64,000 nucleotides of DNA from Diplosphaera chodatii (taxonomy: Eukaryota; Chlorophyta; Trebouxiophyceae; Prasiolales; Stichococcaceae). A program made the position numbers and the translations under genes. The notes under the pieces are model-generated. The model ran no database searches. It worked only from the letters and a program-made list of their open reading frames with translations, and was not told where the DNA came from. Of the stretch, positions 32,501-45,103 are shown piece by piece. How positions within the stretch are numbered: position 1 is the first letter of the stretch; each line of letters begins with the position of its first letter. The stretch covers positions 1 to 64,000 of the forward strand of contig JAALGY010000051.1 in assembly GCA_032358165.1 (NCBI GenBank), given 5' to 3'.

Positions 32501-34464
32501 AGTACAGCTGCTGGCCTGCACCGCTTGCGTCCTGCCAAAACGGTGTGTGCCGGCACCCTGCGCAGGACCGGCGCGGCGCCAGCGGGCAGCTGCTGACCAC
32601 GCTGCGCGTCAACAACGACCTGTTCTGCGACCTGGCCGCGCTCGTGGCGCTGGACGACGCCTCGCTGCGGGCGGCCGACAACGAGACCGCCGCCGGCGCC
32701 CTGGCGGGCGTCATCGCCAAGGCGGCGGACGGCGCGGCGGCCGCGGGGCGGCGCCTGCTGCGCAATGTTTTGCAGGGTGACCAGGCAGACTCAGCGGAAG
32801 GCGAATCAGGTTTTGGACAGCCGGCCCGGAGCAGGGCCGATGGGTCAGCGGGTGGACTCGGCAGCAGCCAGCAGGGTTTGCAGATCGGCAGGCGTGGCGA
32901 TGTGTCGGGTCGTGGGCCGCAGCAGCGGCCGCGGCGGCGGGAGACAGCGCGCAGCCTGCTGCAGGCACAGCAGCAGGCGGGCCAGCGGCAGCAGCAGCAG
33001 GAGGCTGCGGAGCCCCTGCAGCGGCCGCCCGCAGAGGACGCCGCGCAGCAGGCGGAGGACAGCGGCCTGCCGGTCTTGTCGGGTGCGCGAGGAGCAATGA
33101 ACTGTTCCTGCTGCATTTAACAACATTGCAAAGGCCACCTGCTTGGGTTTCTGGTATGCCACCGCATGGTACTTTGTGCTTAGAGGTGCTGCAGGTGGCA
33201 CTTGTTTGGCACTTGTTTGGGCACTGTCGCTAACCATCAACACAGGTGCAGTGGAGGATGCGGCGGCGGAGGAGGCGGACAAGAAGCACCCGCTGACGGA
33301 CCATGCTGACGCGCTGCCGGCTCAGCCGGCGGCGCCCCGCCTGGAGCGCGAGTTCCTGCGCTTCAAAAACGTCCCAGGTCGACAGCTGCTTACGTGCCCC
33401 TCAAACTCACCACCTGGCCAGCTGCTGGCGCTGAAGGCTGTGCGCTGGCATGCTGGCAAGGATCGGACCACGTCTTTTGGCGTCGAGCACCCGCTGCAAG
33501 AATGCAGGAAGATCCATGGGCTGCTGTTGGTGTGTGCAGGCTTAGCCATCGGACACCCCGCAATCATCTACGACAACGTGACCGACCTGTACTGGATGGC
33601 CAGCAACATGAACCGGGACTCCACGCGGCGGTGGCGCCAGCCCTGGCAGCCGACGCTGCCCAAGCTGCACATCACCCCCTTCTCCAAGTGCGAGGTGGGG
33701 CCACCAATGACCCGCCATCACACCACGGCAGCGACAGGGCACACGCGCCGAAAATGGGGCTCGCACTGAACGTGCGCCCGTCGCATGCTAGACAGCGCTA
33801 TAGCCTATCATGTCGTGCTAGCTGCACACTCACACACATTGTCTGGCAGAGCCTTCACATCATGAGAACACAAGCTTCTGGCAACGGGGTCAGTGTCCTC
33901 CGCAGGTGGACCGCACGACCATGGGGCTGTACTACAGCGGCAACGCGATCGACTGGTGGCCGGCAGGGGTGCTGGACTACCATTTGGTGAGTCTGCTGCT
34001 GCAGCACATCCAGAATTACGGGCGCATCACACGTTCTGGGCATAAGTGTGGCACGTTAACCTTGCGAACTACACTCTGCAGGACTTTGCAGCGCACTTCA
34101 CATACCCCCACATGACGACTGTGGGTGACGACCTGCTGGTCGTCATGCGCGCCACCGCGCCCGTCACCAACATCACGGCCACGAGCAAGTGGTGCGCTTC
34201 CCATCTGCGTATGTCCTGCCTTGCTTTCCAGTCACCTCAGGTATGTGAAGCCCTCCGTTGTACACAGCTGGAGGCGTGCTGGACACTTGCGAGAGTCATA
34301 TCGTGATTCAGTGCGGTGTCCGCTGCTGCAGGTACAACAACCACAACAGCAACGCGGTGTCGTTCCACCGGGTGCGAGGCTTCCGGCGCTACGCCAACGT
34401 GCAGTGGGCCACGTACGAGGGGGAGTACACGCTGCGGCCGCGGGTGATGTCATCCACCAGCTGA
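29590..34464 (+). CDS. Membrane-anchored sialidase-fold (BNR/Asp-box) protein
   Basis: Large multi-exon gene. Exon 1 (29590-29844) encodes a basic N-terminus, one TM helix (ALAAALLLAATAYLSFKLG) and a stem: a type II or signal-anchored secretory protein. Exon 2 (30051 on) reads FIASPSILALPSGRLLVLYE, the first strand of sialidase-fold propellers. Then an Asp-box, ASDDGGASW, with MHWPTIFQ (about 30415-30490); YIIGVQRHFSDNNNVMVAR (30651-30764); later SMAMSADEAADL then WTLTEPLG (31800, 32010), TLRVNNDLFCDLAAL (32595-32645), IIYDNVTDLYWMASN (33565-33610), TTMGLYYSGNAIDWW (33910-33955), HFTYPHMTTVGDDLLVVMRA (34095-34155) and YNNHNSNAVSFHRV (34333-34375). Stop TGA 34462. This order matches bacterial sialidase-family BNR proteins of unknown substrate. 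I do not see the classic F-R-I-P motif, so true sialidase activity is doubtful. The region 32.8-33.4 kb is a Gln/Ala-rich insert. The junction near 30197 is unresolved. Confidence 0.75.
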
Positions 34465-35205
34465 GGCAGCAGCATACCCTCAGAAAACTCCCCAAGGCGG
34501 GGATAGTCCGTGCAGCCGAGTAGTTAATCTGGGGACGCAGCTAGCAGGCAATGCATCGTGACGGTTTGGAGCTATGGCTGGTCACAGCTGCGCTCAGAAC
34601 TTGGCGTAAAGGCGTCTATCGCGCAGGCCACTGAGCATGCCCGCACATGGGATCTGGATCAGCACTGAAGTTCATGCAGTGATCAGCAGTAGAAGTACGG
34701 TAGGCAGTGGTTATAGGTTGGCATGTCCGCGTCAAGAAGCAGCAACCTTGAAGCTCTGCTGGGGTCAATGTGCAGCGGATGGCGATGCGACAGCAAGTCA
34801 AAGTGCTATGATTTGGTACCCAAACCAAGCAACACAGGGTGTCCCCCACAATCCTGTACAAATGATACAGCGCCGTTGCAGGCCCCGGACACATTCGTAG
34901 GCCACCTGCAGGTTGACAACACCACAGCGCATTGCACATACAGAAACAAAGGGTGTGCTGCTGAAAGCTTGTTGTATCGAGACTGGCAGCCGGAACGTGG
35001 CTGACCAGATGTTTGCGACTGATGCCAAACAAGCCCTGAGGCTGCAACTGCACATGGACGGCATGCATGGCGTGATCGCATCCATACCTGCTCACTGGCA
35101 ATTTTGGGTTGGACTACGCAGTTGGACGGTAAAGAAGTGCCCTCCAGGCAATTGTCAGCAGGCTGGCCTCAGCCAGGCCCACAGCGCCTCTGCTTTCTGA
35201 GCCCA
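34465..35205. other. Convergent spacer, sialidase-fold / SDR 3' ends
   Basis: About 740 bp of 3' flanking sequence for both neighbours. No gene and no clear TGTAA signal seen. Confidence 0.5.
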
Positions 35206-37777
35206 TCAGCCGATGGGAGGGTCGGCGGGCGCGGCCTCGGCGACGCGGCCGCGCTTCGCCAGGCTGCTGCTCAGCAGCCGGTCCCACAGCCTGTCCGGGA
35301 CCAGCCTGCAACGGAGGCAGGCAGAGGTCGGCGCCAAGATCGCAGACTGGAGCCCGACACCAGACTCAGCGCTAGCAAACCACTGAGCCGCGCCCAGATG
35401 CCGACGGTTGCAAGCAGACTTCTCTTGACTGCACAAGCCCATTCCAGGCAACACACCGCCACTTCGGCATGCCACGGACGTCAGGCTGTCGCCTAGTCTA
35501 ACTACTTGCTTCTGGAAGATACCTTCCCACCTGCGGACCGCCATCTGCACGGCGGCGGCGGTGCCGACGACCTGCCGCGTGCGCGGCCTGCCCGCCGCCA
35601 GCGTCCGTGAGATGACCGCCGCCACGTCTTCTGCACTGACGCCCTGCGCCTCAGCATGCGCAGCGCCAGCCTGCACCTGCAGGCCAATCAGAGCTCTAAG
35701 CGGGAATCTCTCCATTGCTGCCCTGGCAACGCGGAGGCAGGCAGGGCTCGCGAAGGCTTGACAGATGACCAGCTCGCGATGCGGCCGGGCTCGGGGAAAG
35801 CCTGCCCGAGGCGTACACAAGGGCAGGAACCCGGCTGCAGACTAGGACACAGCACCTGCTGGGTGGGGCGCTCATACACCATGTCAGCATGTTGCTTGCG
35901 CACCCTGATGTCCATGTTGCTGCGGTCGCTGACACTTCACCAGGTCCTCAACCAGCAGGCATTGAGCTGCCTGCCTGCCGAACACTGTAGACCCCTGCCC
36001 ACTCATACCTTCCAACTTCCATTATTCCCCAAGCAGTAGAGTGATGTACCTGACGGATGAGGTCGCCATACAGTGTGGCGGCGTCTGTGGGCGCCGCTGC
36101 CAGCAGCGCCGCCGCCTCGGCCCCGGACTTTGCCCAGATCGGCGTGCGCACCGCTCCAGGGCTGATCAGGCACACCTCGATGCCCTGCAGCAGTTCATGC
36201 ACAGGGGTGCACAATACAGTCCCTTTGAGGGTCAGGCTGGGCACCTCCAGAACCGCCGATGTGGGGGCTGGATGTGGCAGAGTCACCTGCTGGAGGTGAA
36301 GGCAGTACGGCCATCGATGCATTACTGAGATATATTGTGACCCTGCACCCAAACACACCAACCTGGCCGGCCAGCTCCAGGCGCAGGCAGTCCGACAGCG
36401 CCTCCACGCCAAACTTGCTGCAGGCGTAGGGCGCGAACATGGGCAGCGCCACGGTGCCGCTCTGCGACCCTGTAGCAGGAGCAGCCATCATCAGCCGGCG
36501 TAACATCGGCACGCAGCAGCTGCAGGGCTCAAGTACCTCTCTCGAGCTGCTGCGCTACATGGCAGTGCTGGGCGGCAATGGTGGCACAGCACGCCAATCT
36601 AGGGCAACAGCACACCAATGTTGATGATGCGTCCGGGGCGGCCAGCCCGCAGCAGCGGCAGGAAGCGCTGGGTCACAGCAATCATGCCTGCAAAACCACA
36701 AGTCAAGCGTGGGGCAACAGTGTTATCTGTGACATCGAGATGACAAGATCGTCAGGCAAAAACAGTATACAGAGTGCACAAGTCCATCTGGTGCGCAGGG
36801 GCAGGCACCAGACCCGTGCCTGTCAGGTTGACCTCAATCTGGCCGCGAAACACGTCCAGCGGCAGGTGCTCCACGGGCGCCGTCACCGCACGCCCGGCGT
36901 TGTTGACGAGCGCATCGACCCCGGCCCCCGCAACCGCCAAGCCCACCTGCTCGCAGGCGCAGCGGCAGCCACGTCAGCGGCGCGAAGTGTCAGCAGGTCG
37001 ATGGGACGGCCTCGGCGAGAGCACATGCAGCGGCGAGGATCATGAACGGTGCTGCCAGCAGGTGCCCACACTGCGCTGGAAGCAAGCAGGTGTGCGCTCA
37101 GCCTTTGCCATACGCTTTTCATTCTGATGCAACGCTGCAGGGCTGTAAGACCATCATGGCAGCGGCGTGTGGCCTCCGACACTCGCTTGTTCGGATGATT
37201 TTGCTCCATGCACAGCAGCCACCTGCTGGGCGGCCGCAATAACGCTGTCCTCGCGCGTGACGTCCAGCATGAGCGGCGTGATGTTGGCGTGCGATGCGGC
37301 TGCCGTGTCGGCGTCGGCAGACCGCCGCACCCCGGCAAACACGCGCCAGCCCTGCGTGATCATGACGTCCGCACATGATGACATTTGACGATGAGCATGC
37401 ACGCCTTGCTGGGAGGTGCACCTGAATCATCACAGAAGGCAATGAGCGACAGGCATGACCCAAACCACGCGCACCTCGGTCGCGAGCAGCAGGGCCGTGG
37501 CGGCGCCGATGCCGCTGCTGGCGCCCGTGACCACCGCCGTGCGCTGCCCGGGAGGAGGAGCGCCGCTTGGGCCCGCTGCATGCTCGGCTGCGGCGCCGAA
37601 CCGAAGCGTCCTCTGGCGCTGCGCATGTGTCTTGTGGCCCGGCGACTTGGCATGCTGCACGAAGCACAGCCCTGCTCGTTTGAGGTGTGACCTGTATGCC
37701 GCCGCAGGGAAGCCATGATTCTGCTGCTGGTCAACGGGGCCAACATGGCGTCGCTGGCTGATCAGCAGGACTCGCAT
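35206..37777 (-). CDS. Short-chain dehydrogenase/reductase (SDR)
   Basis: Classical NAD(P)(H)-dependent SDR of the retinol-dehydrogenase/17-beta-HSD-like kind; substrate unknown. Eight exons close in frame to a protein of 374 residues: 37777-37475, 37351-37223, 36946-36814, 36687-36616, 36469-36363, 36184-36050, 35676-35531, 35305-35206. Exon 1 carries the cofactor motif VVTGASSGIGAATA after a roughly 70-residue N-terminal extension (possible organelle targeting). Then GWRVFAGVRR and MLDVTRED, DALVNNAG, GRIINIG joined to SQSG (catalytic Ser region), and YACSKFGVEAL, the catalytic YxxxK. EVCLISPGAVRTPIW is the usual post-catalytic SPG segment. The end, VPDRLWDRLLSSSLAKR, is typical of the subfamily. 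The start ATG 37777 is the in-frame choice; a later start is possible. It is divergent from CHLM with 396 bp between starts. Confidence 0.9.
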
Positions 37778-38173
37778 CGCACCAAGTTGCACTCTAGACT
37801 CGGAATAGTTGCGAGACCAAGGGCTGAAGGTCATCGCAAGCAGATAGCGCTGCAGATGAACTGTCATGTGGGTGCATGTTTCCAAGGACCATGCTGTCGT
37901 TGACGTGCAACGATCATGTCGATCCGGTGCCGAGCATCCGGTGATGTGTTTCGACCAACGAAGGAGGTAGTAGATCGCCAGACTGCACGCAGACCGCGGC
38001 GTGCACTTCGTTTGTGCAGTGCACTGTCCTCGGGTGCTTCTTTCTGATGCAGTCGCAGTACTTGGGCGTCGTAATGAACACTCGATAGCAGACGATTGCG
38101 ATCTGATCGCGCGCGCGCCTGAACAGCCACAGCACGCAATTTCACAGCCTACAACCTGCCACACACAGCTGCA
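37778..38173. promoter_or_regulatory. Shared divergent promoter, SDR / CHLM
   Basis: 396 bp separate the two start codons. The stretch holds a CpG-rich run (gatcgcgcgcgcgcc, about 38105) and no obvious TATA box. Co-regulation is possible but not shown. Confidence 0.5.
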
Positions 38174-41029
38174 ATGGCAGCCTTCGCCAACTGTGGCAGC
38201 CTGCCTCCGGCTGCGCGCCGGTGGCGCCCCAGCCAGCGGCCCCAATGCCACGCGACCCAGAGGTCCCAGAGCCTGCAGTGCCGGGCAACAGCCAGCAGCG
38301 AGTCCCGCGGCGGCGCCAGCCCAGCGGCTAGCCGTCCTTCAGCCAGCAGGCAGCGCGGCGCGACGCCCCTCGCCCACCAGGCAGCCTTTGCAGCAGCCGG
38401 ACTGGCTGGCGCTGTCGTCGGCGCCTCAGCCGTCTCCGCACTGTTCTCCCCAGCCTCCGCAGGCGCGGCTCAGCAGGCTATCGGTGAGGCCCAGCAGCAT
38501 GCTGCCCCGGCTGCTGCTGTGCATGCCCGGGATCGAGCGGAGGTTTTGTGGCATTGCACAGTGTGTAGCTGGGGCTCCGTGCTGCACAGCGGCATGTGCA
38601 TGTGGCACTGCTTGAAGCGATCCCCGTCACACCTGAAACTATCCAGGCCCTGCTGTAAGCTCGGTCCCGCGCATCGCCGCGGCGCAGTACCAAGGCCACT
38701 GCCCCACCGCTGCCAGCGCCATGCATGGTGTCGATCCGAGGTCCCTGCCACCCTGAGCCCGCGGCGCTGAACCTGCGCAGGTGATGTGGCAGACTCAGGC
38801 AGCCTGCCGCTGGCGCTGGGCGGCGCCGCGGCCATCGCCAGTCTGGGGGCGGTGCTGGTGAACACAGACCCCGAGAAGCGGTGAGATCATCGTTGCCTGA
38901 TTCATGAAGGGCACCGGAACGACATAGTGGACGTCAATAGTACAAGAGGCCTTTCGCCTGGGTGTGTCCCCGCAGTGGTGTCTTATTGACACCCGTGTCA
39001 TTATCCAGCTTGGCGGCATGAGCCGGCGCCTGTCACCTGACCCTGTCTCACAGTAGGGTGTGTACCAACAGGCGGCAGGAGCAAGCAGCAGCAGCCGGCG
39101 GCGACGAGATGGAGTCCGTGAAGTCGTACTTCAACGGCACCGGCTTCGAGCGGTGGAACAAGATCTACGGCGAGACGGATGACGTCAACAAGGTGCACGC
39201 TCCTGATGCAAGCTCTGCCCCTCAGCCGCCATGCCATCGCGGCAGGAACTGCCTCGGCAGTGCAACTGCGAGCCTCGGTGACGGAGTAAACACCAGCCTG
39301 CGCGGCTCGGCCGGCCAGTCGCTCCAGGGCTGACCGGCAGCGCGCTGCCGCGCCCGCAGGTGCAGCTGGACATCCGGACGGGGCACGCGCAGACGGTGGA
39401 CAAGGTGCTGGGGTGGCTGGACGGCGACGGCGGCGTGGCGGGCACCAGCGTGTGCGACTGCGGCTGCGGGACGGGGTCGCTCGCGGTGCCGCTCGCGCTC
39501 AGGGTGCGCACCAGCACGCCGCGGTTGCATCTCGCCGCTCCCTGCCCCAAGCTCACAAGCAGATGACCGTACGTGTGTTGCAGCGGCTGCCGGCTGCGGC
39601 CGCGCGTGTCCTCGGGGTGGCTGAAGGCCTTTTCTATCATGTCTGCCACGCTTCTCGGCGCTGTGTGCTGGGGGCGTGCGACGGCCTTCTGGCCTTCTGG
39701 CCGTCCTGATGCGTGTCTGTCAGAGTGTGCGAGCAACCGCGGGTAACGGCGTGGTTGCTGATGTCAGCATGTTGCTGAGTGCAGGGTGCGGAGGTGACAG
39801 CGTCCGACATCTCGTCGGCCATGGCGGACGAGGCGCGGCGGCGGTACGAGGCAGCAGTGGCAGCCAGCCCCCAGCAGCGCCCCAAGGTGCCAGCTCCAGC
39901 TGCAGCGCCCCCACCTGATAGCATCTTCCGTGTCACCTGGGCCAAGCTGCCTACAGACAGGCGAAAGTTCCTTCGTCTGTCCACGGGTGTGCTGCCAACA
40001 GCTGTTTTCCAAGCGACGCCCTGTCAACTGTGTGCAGGTGGAGCCGAAGTTTGCAGCGTCGGACCTGGAGAGCCAGGGCGGCTCCTTCCACACCGTGACG
40101 TGCCTGGACGTCATGATCCACTACCCGCAGGTGCAGGGTCCTTGAGCTGTGGCCGATGCACCGGCAGTGACGGCTGCAGCCCTGTCTCAGGCCTGCACAT
40201 GTGGTCACAGCCTCCATCGAACCCAGCAGGGTGTCCCCATGCGTGATGGCCGCCGAAGGGATCATGATGTGCAGCTGTGCCTCGTCACAAAGCCTGCCGG
40301 TCCGCGCCTGTGCAGAGCAAGGCGGACGCCATGATCACGCACCTGGCGGGCCTCGCAGAGAAGCGGCTCATCATCAGCTTCGCGCCCTACACGCTGTACT
40401 ACTCGGTGCTCAAGCGCATCGGCGAGCTGTTTCCGGGGCCATCAAAGGTGCGCTGCTGTCCAGCCTGCTGACAGGTTGCACGTCAGCGCCACCCTGCTGC
40501 TGTTGCTGCTGGCGTGTGCTCACGTGCAACAGACCGGGCTATCGGCCGCGCCATGCTGCAAGCCCACGAGCTGGCTGATCCAGGCTGCACAGTCCAGCAG
40601 GCATGCTGGAAGGCGGACCGTCCACCCTCACCATACTGATGGCACTGCTGGCAAACAAATAAAATAAAAATAAAATAAACACAAAATTTCAATAAGTGCA
40701 GGCCACGCGTGCGTACCTGCACGCGGAGGCGGACGTGGAGGCAGCCCTGCAGCAGGCCGGCTTCAAGGTGGGCCGTCCTGACTGCAAGAATGGCGTGAGG
40801 CGGTCAACAGGAGGTCGCTGCGTGGCAGCGGGCAGGATGCATCGGCGTCTGGGGCGGTGCCGCCCCCCTGCAGCAAAAGCCCTGCATGGAAACAATTTCA
40901 AGGCGGGCACCTCAGTCCACATGAGTCTGCTCCCCGGCACAGGTGACGAAGCGGGAGATGACCGCAACATCCTTCTACTTCTCACGCCTGCTGGTGCGCC
41001 AGGCTCCTCGCTGCACGCTGCTTTGCTGA
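38174..41029 (+). CDS. CHLM: Magnesium-protoporphyrin IX methyltransferase, plastid
   Basis: Transfers a methyl group from S-adenosylmethionine to Mg-protoporphyrin IX in chlorophyll synthesis, at plastid membranes. Nine exons close in frame to 384 residues: 38174-38483, 38781-38880, 39072-39192, 39360-39503, 39785-39886, 40038-40130, 40316-40447, 40702-40767, 40943-41029. Exon 1 is an Ala/Ser/Arg-rich transit peptide with a hydrophobic segment. Exon 2 gives LALGGAAAIASLGAVL and NTDPEKR, matching the pre-catalytic part of plant CHLM. Then VKSYFNGTGFERWNKIYGE, the SAM-binding motif CDCGCGTGSLAVPLA, VTASDISSAM, VTCLDVMIHYP, RLIISFAPYTLYYSVLKRIG and KREMTATSFYFSRLL, all diagnostic. It is longer than plant CHLM because of the N-terminal leader. 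Intron 7 ends in an unusual A-rich tract. Confidence 0.97.
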
Positions 41030-41770
41030 CCATGCATGCAGCGTCCCTGCTTTGGCATGCATGCGGTGCGTGCTTGACTACCTGCTGTGGCGCAGTGCTG
41101 TCCATGGCGACACAGGGCCGGGGCTGAGCATGCTGTGGCACCCTGCAGGAAGCTGAGCGGGTGAACTGACGGATGCCCTGCCTCAGTGTGGCTCCTGCCA
41201 CACCAGCCCTGCAGCGACTGCGATGTGAGGCAGCAAGACTGGGATGGCTGCTGTAGCACAGCGTCTGCGGTTGCAGCCGGACATGCCGCTGGGCGCTGCT
41301 GCAGCAGATGCAATGACGCTGCGATTCATGAATTGGCTTGCTGGTCTCCGTCAGACTTCGGCGTGCTTGTGACAGCGGCTCTCGCTGCTGCATGCTGGAC
41401 TGCTCAGGTTGTGGACATGATTTGGGGCCGAGGTCTCGGGCTGCGGCCTTGCTAAGCTGCCGTCCATGTTGCGGTCCCGAAAGGCGTGGAAGTCAAGGTG
41501 TCTGCTTTGAAGACTTGCAGGTGACGACTCGATGTGTCAACAGTTCGTAATGCTGCCCATACGAGGCGAGGCCAAGTCCGGCAGCCACAGATGATCAAAC
41601 CTCGGATTCCTTGCGGTGTCACCTTGAGCATCTGCTGCGACATTCGACATTCACTGCTACATGTCAGCTCCTCCCCAAACGTGTGAAAACAGTAACAAGC
41701 AGCTCGCACAGCCTGGAGCGCAGCACAGCACGGCCTGGGCGTGACTTGGGGCCGTGCTGGGCGAGTCAGC
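41030..41770. other. Intergenic, CHLM 3' / TMEM45-like 5'
   Basis: About 740 bp between two same-strand genes, holding the CHLM 3' untranslated region and the promoter of the next gene. No TGTAA and no gene seen. Confidence 0.5.
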
Positions 41771-44700
41771 ATGCTGCACCACCACATATACGCCGACAAC
41801 GCGACTGACCATGCGCCTGGCGCGCACGGGGTCATCGACTGCGACGGCACGGAGATCTGGTGGGTGGCAAAAGTTCCGCTTGTCATCGGCAGCCAGCTAG
41901 TTGTGTGTCGGAGGCTGGTCCCAGCATTTGCCCAGCAGTCTCACCAGGCACTGTCGGTTCTGAAAATAACATCCAACAGCATAGTGAGGGCTACAGGCTG
42001 CATCCTTGCTGCGGTGTGAGGTGTTTGTCACAGTTTCGTAAGGTTAACAGACGATTGGCGTGGCCGCTGTTATGTTGCTGCTGGGCGTGTGTCTGATCGC
42101 CTGTGATGCTCTATAATGTGTTTGAGCCCTCAAATTGCACCTTCGTGCTGCGTCACACCCACTATGGCTGGGCTGCACCTGCAACCTCTGGTTCCCATCC
42201 CGAAACGCTGGCTGAAAATGTGGGGTGCAGCTGGCGCGCTTTGACCTTCATCACAGGACGGTGCCCTGCTGCTGAGCTTGCATGCTGCCTGCCTGGTCTG
42301 CGAGGACCAGTAGTGCAGCCGCTGCCGCCCTGGCCAAGCTGGAAACTGCGTTCGATTGCATGTTGTACCCCCCGTCGTGCAGCGTCCTGCAGCTCTTTCT
42401 GGGCGATATCACCGGCTTCCCTGCAGGCTGCCTGTGCTTGCAGCCTGCTAGACGACGATCTGGTCCTGTCTGTGCAGATAATGAAGTGCAGCACAGCCGC
42501 AGATAATCGCTCAAGGGCATTTGCGCACGGTGGTGCGGCGCAAAAGTCTGCTGCCACAGGCAACTGCTTCATGTGTCTGTCCCGCTGACCTTGCAGGCGC
42601 ACCTACGGCACTTGGAAGGGCCACGTGGGGCCGGGCGCGACCTTCCTGGTGTGGTGAGTAGGTCTGCTGGTGCGCAGGGCCGCGGGGCCTCGTCCTGTGC
42701 CGCCAGTCTGCGAACGTCCGGCACCCGTGAGGCAGCCACAACAGGGCATGCATGCGCTGGGACGAGGCCGCTTTTGCATGATGCTGCAGGGGGGCCTGGT
42801 GGACGGTGTGGGCGCTGTGGACGTACCTGCGGCGGGGCCCGGCCCGCTTTCAGTCGACCTCGTGGTACGGTCCAGCGCTGCGGGGCAGGCGCCTGCCACT
42901 GGAGCCGTTCTTGAAGGTGTTCGGCCCCGCGCTCATCGCCTACATCGAGCTGTACGGCGACCACGCCGAGTTCAGGTGAACCTTTCAATGATTCTTCCCA
43001 TTGTCACTCATGCGTGAGTCATGATCAGACCCCATGCCGCCTCTGTCGGGGCTGCCTGGGCTACGGTATATCTCCGTGTGCACGCGCAACCTGGGCGTCG
43101 CTGTTACGAACGCCATGCGTAGTAGCAAGCAGCAGTGCTTAGCAGCCGATGCAGGCTGTCACACAGCGGCACAGCAAGGCAGTTGGCGCCATGGCGTGCA
43201 GGACGCTCATTTGTGGCAAGGGCCCGCAGCAGGGGCGCTTCGCGATGACGCACATGAACAACTGGCAGCACGCGTCGGTGTACCCGGGCTTCCTGCTGGC
43301 GGGGGCGCTGGACTGGGTGGCCATGGTCATACCCCTGCCGCCCGGCACGCAGCAGGTGCGGCGCTGTGCGCTGCTGCGCATGCTTTGTTGAGGAGACCCC
43401 TGCCGACGGTGGGCACAGCGCAGGCGGTGGCGGCGCAGCTTTGGAGGTGCCCGCAGCGCCCGCAGCACCTGGACGCACCCTGCAGTGCACAGCTTGAGGC
43501 GCCGGGGCCCCTGCCATGACTGCCAGCCGTGAGTGAGCTCGTCAGGGCGGCGTGCTGCAGGCGGCGCTGTCCTTCGCCTTCTTCATCGAGGGCTTCCTCA
43601 TGGCCAACCACAAGAAGCACGAGCCGCTGGACCAGACCGTGCACTCGCTGCTGGTGCGTGGTCCTGCCGCTCACGGCAGGTGCTGGTCCCCAGTCCTGCT
43701 GTCGACCAGGCTTGCAGACTCGGCCTGCTCACGAACCTTCCCGGTCGGCGGATGCTGAGCACATGGGCACGCGGCCGGGTCGGATGCTGCACGTTTCCGT
43801 ACACATGTGCTGATGTGTGACTGGCGTGGCAGCATGGCCTGCATGCGGCTGAACACCTCAAAGCATGCCAGACCGAGGCGGCCTGCCTGAGACGTGGCGA
43901 GCGCTGCACATATCGCGCCCGCAGGTGTTTGCCATCTACGGCTCCGCGGCGTCCATCGCCGCGGAGCTGTGGCGGCCCCGCAGCGTGCTGCCGGCCCTGG
44001 GGCGCGCGTTCTTCACCCTGCTGCAGGGCGCCTGGCTGGTGCAGATCGCGCGCATCATGTGGGGCGGTGCGCCTCCCCAGAGCTGCTGCCAGTCGATCGA
44101 TCCCCGCCCTGATACCGTGAAGAACCAGCTGACAAGCATGAGAGGGCCCTCTACGGTTGGCTCGACTGGCCTGGACAAATACATAACTCTTCGCTGCCGT
44201 ATACTTAGACCTCTTGGCCTTGTGCAGAGGACCCGCGGTGGGGGCTGGAGTATCCCGGCAGCGCCATGATGCCGCCGGTGTACTTCGTGTGGATCGCCGT
44301 CGCCATCGCTGCCTGCATCTGCGGCAGTGAGTGCGACAGTGTGCCAATGTCCAGCTGTACTCTGCGGTGTTGCAGGCATGTTGAAATCTGTGTGGCTTGG
44401 CACTGGTTGCGTACGTTGCTGTCTGGCGACGTGCCGCCGCTGTCTCCTCAACTGTCCCAGCTGCTGAGATTGTCACAATTGCGCTGCAGGCTATGTGGTG
44501 CTGTACTTGGCGGTGAAGCGCCTGGGCCGCTGCCAGTACAGCCTGCTGCCGGTGTCGCAGCCGGGCAATGGGGCAGAATATGCGCTCCCAAGCCCTGCTG
44601 TCAGCAAGGGCAAGGCGTCAAGCGGCCCTGCAGCAGGTGCGGCAGCCGAAAACGATGAAGACGGCGTGTTCAGCCGGGAGGCGTCAAAGCTGCTGGCGGC

Positions 44701-45103
44701 GGCGGAGCGCGGGGCTGGCTCCAGGGGGGGCTCCTTCACGGCCGGGCTGCGGCAGCAGGGCAGCCTGCACATGCGGTCAGACTCCGCCAACGATGACAGC
44801 GCTCGGGTGAGCTCTGAGCTCTGAATTTGCGCTGTGAGCTCGTGCTGTGGGTGCGTGCTCTCCATTTGGGTCAGCTTTCGCGGCAAGCCGATCGCGTTGG
44901 TTGGCCTGTGTCCTTTGTTCCCTCTTCCAAATGCACTGCATGGGCATGCTTGGGGCCCAGCCCACTCTGGGCTGAAATGCGCACGGCCTTCACTTCTGCT
45001 GCAGGGCAGCCCGGCAGGCAGCGACCACGGCAGCCCGGGCGCCAACGGGGGCGGCCACTACAGGGTCTCGCCATTCTCTATTGCCGCCCAGCAGAACTGG
45101 TGA
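41771..45103 (+). CDS. TMEM45/DUF716-family multipass membrane protein
   Basis: Eukaryotic membrane protein of the TMEM45/DUF716 family, whose molecular role is unknown (plant members are linked to defence and transport). Nine exons close in frame to 416 residues: 41771-41859, 42597-42653, 42790-42975, 43202-43355, 43546-43653, 43925-44066, 44228-44326, 44490-44806, 45005-45103. The N-terminus (MLHHHIYADNATDHAPG) leads to GHVGPGATFLVWGAWWTVW, the family's first-helix GH-PG signature. More helices follow: VYPGFLLAGALDWVAMVIPL, LQAALSFAFFIEGFLMANH then KKHEPLD, IYGSAASIAAELW, AFFTLLQGAWLVQIA, VYFVWIAVAIAACIC and YVVLYLAVKRL. The His/Glu residues in FFIEG...H-KK are the conserved family feature. 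The last 130 residues are hydrophilic, Ser/Gly/Ala-rich and probably cytosolic. Intron phases match at every junction, supporting the start. Confidence 0.9.
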
